Made by a program: the position numbers and the translations under genes
Shown: piece by piece, positions 9,158-16,701 of the stretch
Layout: each line of letters starts with the position of its first letter
How positions within the stretch are numbered: position 1 is the stretch's first letter
Assembly (NCBI GenBank): GCA_011048615.1
Contig: DSDT01000368.1
Span: forward strand, 1 to 39,750
Direction of reading: 5' to 3'
Length of the DNA stretch: 39,750 nucleotides
From: Chloroflexota bacterium
Lineage (GTDB): Bacteria > Chloroflexota > Anaerolineae > B4-G1
Notes under the pieces: model-generated
The model's database searches: none
Seen by the model: the letters and a program-made list of their open reading frames with translations, nothing else
What the model was told of the DNA's origin: nothing

Positions 9158-9520
9158 TGGAACACAAAACGCCCGTCCCTCTTCAGGGACGGGCGTCATA
9201 ACTCGACACTCGCGGTGCCACCCTGGTTAGGCGGCCTTTTGCATCGCTGAAACAAAAACGCGCCGATGACGGCGCGTCGCGCGTGATAGGCCAGCCTCAC
9301 TCGTTCGCGGGTACGGTCCTCTGAACATGCCAGGGACGATACCCTCAGCCTTGATAACGGTGGCGTCTCCGGCCCGGACTACCTCGGATGGCTCAATCCA
9401 TCCGCTTCGGCGGGCGACTCCTGGGCCCATTCAACACTGGCGCTGGTATCGGACTTTCAGCTTGTGCCCGACTCTCTGAACCCCGTTTCAGTGCCTACTC
9501 TTCCCATTCACAGTCGTTCA
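9158..9520 (-). promoter_or_regulatory. T-box leader, Trp specifier (boundaries approximate)
   Basis: Minus-strand CCAGGGTGGCACCGCG (9211-9226) matches the T-box core; AGAGAG in the Stem I region; candidate specifier TGG (9427-9429) in GAATGGGCCCAGGAG; terminator hairpin follows; located upstream of trpS. Confidence 0.9.
9163..9196 (-). terminator. T-box regulated intrinsic terminator
   Basis: ACGCCCGTCCCTGAAGAGGGACGGGCGT followed by TTTGTG on the minus strand. Confidence 0.85.
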
Positions 9521-9574
9521 GTATTTGGTCGTGCATCTAGTTTACCACATAGCGGCTGGGGCGTCAAGTTCACA

Positions 9575-9901
9575 TCACTCGATGTGTGGTAGCAGTTCCT
9601 CTACCATAGCCTCTTTGGGCCGAAAGCCCACAAAGCGCTTTATTTCCACGCCACCTTTGAATAGGATCAATGTGGGAATCCCCCGGATACCCAACTGAGT
9701 GGGTGTGTTAGGGCTGACGTCCACATCCATCTTGGCCACTTTGACGAGGTGCTCGTATTCGTCGGCGATCTCTATCACCACGGGTGCGATCATCCGACAG
9801 GGACCGCACCACTCGGCCCAAAAATCCACCAGGACTGGCTTCGTAGCTTGGAGTACCTCAGCCTCGAATGTGTCGTCGGTTACTTCGAATGGTTGTGCCA
9901 T
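9575..9901 (-). CDS. trxA: Thioredoxin
   Basis: VLVDFWAEWCGPCRMIAP, GIRGIPTLILFKGG. Confidence 0.96.
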   Translation of the reverse strand: MAQPFEVTDDTFEAEVLQATKPVLVDFWAEWCGPCRMIAPVVIEIADEYEHLVKVAKMDVDVSPNTPTQLGIRGIPTLILFKGGVEIKRFVGFRPKEAMVEELLPHIE

Positions 9902-10030
9902 GCTGTCCTCCTGAGTGTGGCGTACATTATCCTACTAAAGGATGCTTTTGTCAAGTAGTCGCCCAAATTCAGCCGATGGGGTTCTATTCCTGACGACAAG
10001 TCAAAGGATATGACACAAGCTGTCAACAGA

Positions 10031-10066
10031 AAAACCGCGCGGCCTGCGGAGAAGCCGCGCGGTTTT
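10031..10066 (-). terminator. Intrinsic terminator downstream of RRM protein gene
   Basis: AAAACCGCGCGGCTTCTCCGCAGGCCGCGCGGTTTTT hairpin with T-run on the minus strand, 20 nt after the RRM stop. Confidence 0.85.
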
Positions 10067-10086
10067 ACATCTTGTTCAGAGTTGAG

Positions 10087-10380
10087 CTACCAGCGGCGGC
10101 GCCGTTCGCCCCCTCGATCTCCCCCGTCTTCTCGCTTCGGGCGCGCCTCTGCAACCTTGAGAGCTCGCCCGTCTACTTCCTGCCCGTTGAGTTGATTGAT
10201 CGCTGCCAGAGCTGCGTTCTGATCCGCCATCTCGACGAATGCAAAGCCCTTGGAGCGACCTGTCATACGATCTGTAATCAGGTTCACAGACAGGACTTGG
10301 CCGATTTCTCCAAAGAGTTCAGACAGGATGGCATCGGTGGTTGAGTAACTCAAGTTGCCCACGTATAGTTTCTTTGCCAT
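10087..10380 (-). CDS. RRM-domain RNA-binding protein
   Basis: KLYVGNLSYSTTD (RNP2) and KGFAFVEM (RNP1), Arg/Gly-rich tail. Confidence 0.95.
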   Translation of the reverse strand: MAKKLYVGNLSYSTTDAILSELFGEIGQVLSVNLITDRMTGRSKGFAFVEMADQNAALAAINQLNGQEVDGRALKVAEARPKREDGGDRGGERRRRW

Positions 10381-10387
10381 TGCCTGA

Positions 10388-10600
10388 CTACAGGGCCCTC
10401 ACCTGGACGGCCTGCAATCCCTTGGGTCCCTGCTCGACGGCGAACTCGACGTGCTGATTCTCGCGCAGTGAGCGGAAATCGCCTTGACCCTCGATGGCCG
10501 AGAAGTGGACGAACACGTCATCTCCGGTCTCGCGAGAGATAAAGCCATATCCTTTGGCGTCGCTGAACCATTTTACGGTTCCGGTTTCTTTTTCAGTCAC
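10388..10600 (-). CDS. Cold-shock protein (CspA family)
   Basis: [30 protein letters not shown]. Confidence 0.96.
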   Translation of the reverse strand: MTEKETGTVKWFSDAKGYGFISRETGDDVFVHFSAIEGQGDFRSLRENQHVEFAVEQGPKGLQAVQVRAL

Positions 10601-10749
10601 TTTCCTTTACTCCTTGATTTGGTAACTTTTCAAAGTGGGGGCGGAGGGGGTGTGGGCGCGAAGCGTCCGTACAACTACCACCTTGCCTGCCTATTGATAA
10701 GATACTTGATTTGTTTATTTTTGTGGGCGAAGCAGCGTGGGCAGAACAG

Positions 10750-10786
10750 AAAGACTGCCCAGTCTCCGCAAGTCTGGGCAGTCTTT
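10750..10786. other. 13-bp perfect inverted repeat upstream of cspA
   Basis: AAAGACTGCCCAG-tctccgcaagt-CTGGGCAGTCTTT. Confidence 0.75.
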
Positions 10787-10883
10787 GAAATTACAGCCAA
10801 AACCTACTTCATCCTACGCAAATATTATACCACACTTGTGCAAAATAGCAAGGGCTGATAACTCGCTTTCCTTTACTCTGTGA

Positions 10884-10913
10884 TTGTGCTAGAATTCGTC
10901 AATCTGATATAAT
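10884..10913 (+). promoter_or_regulatory. Sigma70-like promoter for the subtilase gene
   Basis: TTGTGC, 18-nt spacer, TATAAT. Confidence 0.6.
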
Positions 10914-11050
10914 CTTGAGGCACTGCCACCGTATTTGTTTGCCGCGTCTTGCTCAGAGCGGATTTGCACCCTGCTTTTTGGCCCGTTTTACACGGATAGA
11001 GTTGCCGGATTTGCCGTCCGGCAGGAGCAGGCGAGTAGCTACATTTTTGG

Positions 11051-13000
11051 GTGAATGAAAGGATGAATGAGGGTCGTTTCGGTATAGGGCTGGCATTGAG
11101 CGGGATCGCTTTGCTCTTGACAGGGTTGACGGTATCCGCCCGGTCTGCTCCCCAGGCTGTCTTGGCGACTCCTCCGGCTGGTGTGGCGTCCCAGGTGTGG
11201 GACGCCGTTGCCGATGGCGGCGTGACCGACTTTTTGGTGGTGCTGGCAGAGCAGGCCGACCTCAGCGCGGCGGTAAGTCAACCCTCCCGGGAGGCCCGTC
11301 TGCGCTGCGTCTACGACGCGCTGCGGGATGTGGCTGTGCGTGCTCAGGCTCCTCTGCGCGTCGAGTTGGACGAGAGCGGTGTGGATTACCGCGCGTTCTA
11401 CATCGTCAACATGCTGGCGGTGCGTGGCGACCGCGACCTCGTCACGCGCATAGCCGCTCGCCCGGAGGTAGCGCGTATCGCTGCTAACCCCCGCGCTCGC
11501 CAGGTGTGGCCGCAGCCCCAGGTGGACGGCGTTCGTTCACTGGCTTCTCAGGGGGTCGAGTGGGGCGTGGCCCGCGTCCGCGCCCCCGACGTCTGGGCAC
11601 TGGGCTACATTGGCCAGGGGGTCGTCGTGGCCGGGCAGGATACCGGGTACGACTGGGACCACCCGGCGCTGATCCGCCAGTACCGCGGCTACAGCGGCGA
11701 TGGCGTCGCCGCGACCCACGATTACCACTGGCACGATGCGATTCACACCAGCGGGGGCGTCTGCGGCGCGGATTCCGCCATCCCCTGCGACGACAACAGC
11801 CACGGCACCCACACGATGGGCACCATGGTCGGCGACGACGGCGCGGGAAATCAGATCGGCGTCGCGCCCGGCGCCCGCTGGATCGGCTGCCGGAACATGG
11901 ACGAAGGGGTCGGCACGCCGGCGGCCTATGCCGAGTGTTTCGAGTTCTTTCTGGCCCCCTACCCCATCCGCGGAGACCCGTTCACTGATGGAGTCCCCGC
12001 ATTGGCGCCCCACGTCGTCAACAACTCGTGGACCTGCCCCCCCTCGGAGGGATGCGACTGGGCCACGCTGCAAGCGGTGGTGGAGAACACACGGGCCGGG
12101 GGCATCTTGGTCGTCGCGGCGGCGGGCAACAGCGGCCCCTCGTGCAGCACGGTGCGTGACCCACCTGCCATCTATGACGCGGTTTTCACCGCGGGGGCGA
12201 CTGACTTGGCCGATCTCGCCACCTCGTTCAGCAGCCGGGGACCCGTGATGGTGGATGGCTCTGGACGACCCAAGCCGGACGTGGCAGCCCCAGGGTTCGC
12301 GATCTGGTCAAGCCTTCCCGGCGGGTGGTACGGCTACAAGCAGGGTACCTCGATGGCTGCCCCCCACGTGGTGGGCGCGGTGGCGCTGCTGTATTCCGCA
12401 GCGCCCGATCTCGTCGGCGACGTGGAGGCCGCGGAATGGTTCATCACCCATACCGCCCGGCCACACACGACAACCCAGACCTGTGGCGGCGACGTACCGA
12501 ACCACGTCTACGGGTGGGGCATCGTGGACGCGCTGGCGGCGGTGCGAGCGGCCCTCCCCCCGTTGGAGGTCGTCAAGACGGCCTCCTCCGAAACGGTCCA
12601 GCCCGGGGTGGCGCTGACCTACACGCTGCGCGTCGCCAACACCGGCGCTCTCACACTCACCGCCATCGTGCTCACGGACGTGACGCCGCTGGGCACGACC
12701 TTTGCCCGGGCCGATGGTGGATGGGCGGCTCCGACCACCGGCACGGTGGACCTGGGATGGACCGTCGTCACCTGGACGGTGGACAGCCTGTCCAGCGGGG
12801 GAAGATTGACGGCCACGCTGGCGGTCACCGTCGGAGAGCTCGGGCCTGGGACGCGGGTGGTCAACGACGCCTACCAGGTGCGGGCCGCCGAGCTGCTCTC
12901 CCCTGTCATCGGAACGCCGGTGGAGGTGTGGGTGCCCTGGCAAGTGACGCTGCCTTTGGTGCTGAGAGGGTGGGGAGTGGAACACGAGGAGGTGCGGTGA
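11051..13000 (+). CDS. Secreted S8 subtilisin-like serine protease with C-terminal DUF11-type domain (start could be 11063)
   Basis: Signal peptide; GQDTGYDWDHPAL, NSHGTHTMGTMVG, GTSMAAPHVVGAVALL catalytic motifs; VVKTASSETVQPGVALTYTLRVANTGALTLTAIVLTDVTP DUF11. Confidence 0.92.
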   Translation: MNERMNEGRFGIGLALSGIALLLTGLTVSARSAPQAVLATPPAGVASQVWDAVADGGVTDFLVVLAEQADLSAAVSQPSREARLRCVYDALRDVAVRAQAPLRVELDESGVDYRAFYIVNMLAVRGDRDLVTRIAARPEVARIAANPRARQVWPQPQVDGVRSLASQGVEWGVARVRAPDVWALGYIGQGVVVAGQDTGYDWDHPALIRQYRGYSGDGVAATHDYHWHDAIHTSGGVCGADSAIPCDDNSHGTHTMGTMVGDDGAGNQIGVAPGARWIGCRNMDEGVGTPAAYAECFEFFLAPYPIRGDPFTDGVPALAPHVVNNSWTCPPSEGCDWATLQAVVENTRAGGILVVAAAGNSGPSCSTVRDPPAIYDAVFTAGATDLADLATSFSSRGPVMVDGSGRPKPDVAAPGFAIWSSLPGGWYGYKQGTSMAAPHVVGAVALLYSAAPDLVGDVEAAEWFITHTARPHTTTQTCGGDVPNHVYGWGIVDALAAVRAALPPLEVVKTASSETVQPGVALTYTLRVANTGALTLTAIVLTDVTPLGTTFARADGGWAAPTTGTVDLGWTVVTWTVDSLSSGGRLTATLAVTVGELGPGTRVVNDAYQVRAAELLSPVIGTPVEVWVPWQVTLPLVLRGWGVEHEEVR

Positions 13001-13719
13001 CCAGCCTGGAAAGCCTGCGCTTGAGAGTCCGATCGTTGCTTCATTTTTCGACTCCGGCCGATGCCCTGTTCGTCTATTACGCCTTCTATCACGACCCCCG
13101 GCGCACCACCCTGTATGTTCACGAGGGGCCGGCAGGCCGAGTGGATGGGTTCGTCGCCGTCTGCCAGACTGGTCAGCACTTGTTTCGGCCCACCGTCGTG
13201 CTGCGCACGCCCAGCGTCGAGGCGGCCGACGATCTGCTGCGCCAGGCCCTCGCGCCGGGTCGCCCCTACTATATCATCACGACGCCGGACCTGCGCGAGG
13301 CGGTGGACCGTGTGATGAGGATCGAGCGTCCCGAGATCAATCACATCTATCGGCTCGATCTGTTTAGTCTGCCGGCTTCCATCAACGTGTTGGTCGTGGC
13401 GGAGCAGGGGCTGGGGGGCTTGCCCCGGTTTATCATCCGTTCCCACGGGGAAATAGCCGCTGAATCGGGGACGAACTGGTATTCGCCCCATTTCGCCGAG
13501 GTGTTTGTCCGCACCGCTCCGGCCGTCCAGGGGCGTGGATGGGGCAAGGCGGTGCTGACGACTTGCACGCGCTGGGTCGTCCGCTCGGGCCGTCAACCGC
13601 TCTACATTGTCAACGATCAGAACGAGCGCAGTGTGGTGTTGGCCAAGTCAGTTGGGTACACGGACACCGGGGCACGCGAGTTTGCCGGCGAGGGAATCTG
13701 CTGCTCAGATCAAAGTTGA
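12997..13719 (+). CDS. GNAT-family N-acetyltransferase
   Basis: GTG start overlapping the subtilase stop (GTGA); EVFVRTAPAVQGRGWGKAVLTTCTRWVVRSGRQPLYIVNDQNERSVVLAKSVGYTDTG. Confidence 0.8.
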   Translation: MTSLESLRLRVRSLLHFSTPADALFVYYAFYHDPRRTTLYVHEGPAGRVDGFVAVCQTGQHLFRPTVVLRTPSVEAADDLLRQALAPGRPYYIITTPDLREAVDRVMRIERPEINHIYRLDLFSLPASINVLVVAEQGLGGLPRFIIRSHGEIAAESGTNWYSPHFAEVFVRTAPAVQGRGWGKAVLTTCTRWVVRSGRQPLYIVNDQNERSVVLAKSVGYTDTGAREFAGEGICCSDQS

Positions 13720-13739
13720 GTGTATCGCAAGGAGGGGAG

Positions 13740-15389
13740 ATGGAGGTCGAGTTGATTGGTATCACCCGCTATGTGCGCGGGGATGGTACGCCGGAAGAGT
13801 TGCTGGAGCACGCGGGGCGGGTCTGTTACCGCAGTGAGAGCCGGGGCGACGCTGGCAAGTTTCTGAGAGCCCGGGTGCGCGAGGGGCACGAGAGTCTGAT
13901 CGAGCACGCGTCGGCGACCTTTGAGATCGGTGGCATTTCGCGGGCCTGTTCGCACCAACTCGTGCGCCACCGCCTGGCGAGCTATTGCATAGATGGGGAT
14001 GCGGTGACAGAGCTAACCAATAAGGATCGCTCTATCAAATGCCGGACAGTGAAGGAATTGTTTGATATGAAAAGACACTGGCATTCCAAGAGTAGACTAT
14101 GGCTTGTCAAGTTGAATTGTCTTGATGAGGAAACAGGGTATATCACGCAAAGCAGAGTGAGAGATGTTGTTTATTGTGGCAGAAAGGAATGCCTAGAGTT
14201 TGAGATGGAGAGTGGTCATTGCCTGCGTGCCACTAGGGATCATTTATTTCTGACCAGGCAAGGTTGGAGGCGATTAGAGGATATATTGCAAGAGGAGCTC
14301 GAGATAGCAGTCAACGGGATTCCATTGCCAGACAGAGAGTGGTTGCGCGAAGAATATCTGACAAATAATCGCACGAGAACCGATATTGCGCGCGAGCTCG
14401 GCGTCTCTGATGCGTGGCTGGGAAAAGTCATTCGGAGCCTGGGTCTCCAGAAACCAAAGAGGCAATATCCTAATCGTCGTCCAGGTGGTGGTAGAACGGG
14501 TATGCACACCGCAAAAGGTCTCACACGCTTGACCGAGTCCAAGAGCGGCGCCCGCAATCCGCAATGGAAAGGTGGCGTAACTCGCAGGTCTGTTGCGCTA
14601 CGAGGTCAAATATCGGACACTTTACGCAGAGAAATCTACGAACGGGATGACTTTACTTGTAGGCTTTGCGGTAAGCGTGGAGGGAGGTTAACGTTACACC
14701 ACATCGTTCCAGTCTGGCAAGATGAGGACCTCGTTGCGGACAGCCAGAATTTGGTAACTCTCTGCACCGCATGTCATCACAAGGTGAACGGGCACGAGCA
14801 TGAATATGCGGACCATTTCGGTAGCCTCGAACCTGTACAGCCTCAACCCAGAACAGCTAGACACATCAGCCGAACTATGGCTACTTTCCGACCAATCACC
14901 ACGTGCAAATCTATTGGGGAGATTGATACCTACGACATCGTGATGGAAGGGCCGCACCACAACTTTGTCGCTAACAGCATCGTGACACATAATAGTCAGG
15001 AAAGCCAACGATACGTGGACATGTCCGACCCAGAATGGGTGCTGCCCCCCGCCATCGCAGAGAACCCGCAGGCGCGAGCGATCTGGGAGCGGTTCTCGGA
15101 CGATGTCCAGGCCATCTACCGGGCGCTGCGAGAGCTGGGGATACGGAAAGAGGACGCCCGCTTTGCGCTCCCCAACGCCGCCGCCACGCGCATCATCGTC
15201 ACGATGAATTTTCGGGAGCTGCTGCACGTGTTCAGACTGCGCATCTCGCGGGAGGCCCAGTGGGAAATTCGGGAGGTGTGCCTGCGCATGCTGGAATTGA
15301 TGCTCCCCATCGCGCCCCACGTCTTTGGCGATGTGCGGGAGGAGCTGGGGGGCGCGTATCCAGAATTCTTTGCCATGGAGGGTGTGTGA
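13740..15389 (+). CDS. thyX: FAD-dependent thymidylate synthase ThyX interrupted by an intein
   Basis: ATG at 13740. Exteins join as ...HQLVRHRLASY/SQESQRYVDMSDPEWVLPP..., restoring RHRX7S. About 213 aa without the intein. Confidence 0.95.
   Translation: MEVELIGITRYVRGDGTPEELLEHAGRVCYRSESRGDAGKFLRARVREGHESLIEHASATFEIGGISRACSHQLVRHRLASYCIDGDAVTELTNKDRSIKCRTVKELFDMKRHWHSKSRLWLVKLNCLDEETGYITQSRVRDVVYCGRKECLEFEMESGHCLRATRDHLFLTRQGWRRLEDILQEELEIAVNGIPLPDREWLREEYLTNNRTRTDIARELGVSDAWLGKVIRSLGLQKPKRQYPNRRPGGGRTGMHTAKGLTRLTESKSGARNPQWKGGVTRRSVALRGQISDTLRREIYERDDFTCRLCGKRGGRLTLHHIVPVWQDEDLVADSQNLVTLCTACHHKVNGHEHEYADHFGSLEPVQPQPRTARHISRTMATFRPITTCKSIGEIDTYDIVMEGPHHNFVANSIVTHNSQESQRYVDMSDPEWVLPPAIAENPQARAIWERFSDDVQAIYRALRELGIRKEDARFALPNAAATRIIVTMNFRELLHVFRLRISREAQWEIREVCLRMLELMLPIAPHVFGDVREELGGAYPEFFAMEGV
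13986..14993 (+). other. Intein (336 aa) with HNH homing endonuclease in ThyX
   Basis: Begins CIDGDAVTEL, block-B-like GHCLRATRDHLFLT, HNH CRLCGKRGGRLTLHHIVPVW...NLVTLCTACHHKVNGHE, block F IGEIDTYDIVMEGPHHNFVANSIVTHN, +1 Ser. Confidence 0.95.
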
Positions 15390-16666
15390 TGCGCGTCAAA
15401 ATGGCGTATGGACGGGAGGGGCTGTGGGTCGACCTGCCCGACCAGAACGTGACGGTGGTCGAGCCGCGCTTTGTGGAGGGGCTGCCGGACGAACGGGCCG
15501 CCATCGTCCAGGCGCTGCGCCAGCCGATGGGCAGTCCACCGCTGCGCGAGTTGGCGCGGGCGGACGACACGGTGGTGATCGTGTTCAGCGACCTGACCCG
15601 CCCCACGCCCAACGACCGGCTCCTGCCCCCCCTGCTGGCCGAGTTGGAACAGGCCGGGGTGGACCGGGAGCGGATCACGCTCCTCAACGCGCTGGGGATG
15701 CACCGGGCCAACACGGAGGAGGAGCTGCGCGGCATGCTGGGGGACGAGATCGTGGACGGCTACCACATCGTGCAGCACGATTGCTCCGACCCGGACGGAC
15801 TGGTCAGCCTGGGGCGGACGCGCTTTGGGCACGAGGTTCTGGTCAGCCGGGTCTATGCCGAGGCGACGGTCAAGATTCTGACCGGATTCATCGAGCCGCA
15901 CTTTTTTGCCGGGTTCAGCGGGGGGCCCAAGGCGGTTCTGCCCGGCGTGGCGGGGACGCGCTCGATCCTGGAGAACCACGGCGCGGCCATGCTCGACCAT
16001 CCCGGCGCCGCCTGGGGGGTTACCGACGGGAATCCGGTCTGGGAGGAGATGCTGGAAGCGGCGCTCCTGACCGCGCCGACCTTTTTGCTCAACCTGACGC
16101 TGAACCGGGAGCGGGCCATCACCGGGGTATACGCCGGCGATCTGCGGGCGGCCCATCGCGCAGGGAGCGACGCCGTCCGCCAGACCGCTATGATCGCGGT
16201 AGACGCGCCTTTCGACATCGTCATCACCACCAACTCGGGGTACCCCCTCGACCTGAACCTCTACCAGGCGGTCAAGGGGATGTCGGCGGCGGCGCAAGTG
16301 GTGCGGGAGGGGGGAAGCATCATCGTCGCGGCCGAGTGTTGGGACGGCATCCCGGACCACGGCGAGTACAAGAACATCCTGCACATGGCGGACAGTCCGG
16401 CGGAGCTGTTGGAGGTTCTGCGCCAGCCGGGCTTTTTGATGGTGGATCAGTGGGAGGCCCAGTTACAGGCCCAGATTCAATGCCGGGCCGACGTGTACGT
16501 CAAGAGCAGCTATCTCTCCGACAAAGAGATCCGCGCTGCGCTGCTGCGTCCCTGTCACGAGATCGAGGAGACGCTGGCAGAACTGTTGGCCCGCTACGGG
16601 CCTGACGCCTGCGTCTGCGTCTTACCAGAAGGGCCGCAGACGATCCCCTACGTGGCCGGGTCGTGA
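15389..16666 (+). CDS. larA: LarA-family (DUF2088) nickel-dependent lactate racemase-like protein
   Basis: TGATG overlap with thyX; DDTVVIVFSDLTRPTPNDRLLPPLL, GFIEPHFFAGFSGGPKAVLPGVAG. Confidence 0.88.
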   Translation: MRVKMAYGREGLWVDLPDQNVTVVEPRFVEGLPDERAAIVQALRQPMGSPPLRELARADDTVVIVFSDLTRPTPNDRLLPPLLAELEQAGVDRERITLLNALGMHRANTEEELRGMLGDEIVDGYHIVQHDCSDPDGLVSLGRTRFGHEVLVSRVYAEATVKILTGFIEPHFFAGFSGGPKAVLPGVAGTRSILENHGAAMLDHPGAAWGVTDGNPVWEEMLEAALLTAPTFLLNLTLNRERAITGVYAGDLRAAHRAGSDAVRQTAMIAVDAPFDIVITTNSGYPLDLNLYQAVKGMSAAAQVVREGGSIIVAAECWDGIPDHGEYKNILHMADSPAELLEVLRQPGFLMVDQWEAQLQAQIQCRADVYVKSSYLSDKEIRAALLRPCHEIEETLAELLARYGPDACVCVLPEGPQTIPYVAGS

Positions 16667-16701
16667 CCGTTCAGGCGCTCAAGCGCCCACTGCGGATGTA
16701 G

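Noticed and set aside
15116-16384. Long minus-strand ORF (422 aa) opposite larA
   Set aside because: Low-complexity, His/Arg/Gln-rich translation with no recognisable motif; typical antisense shadow ORF in high-GC DNA. larA on the plus strand is well supported.
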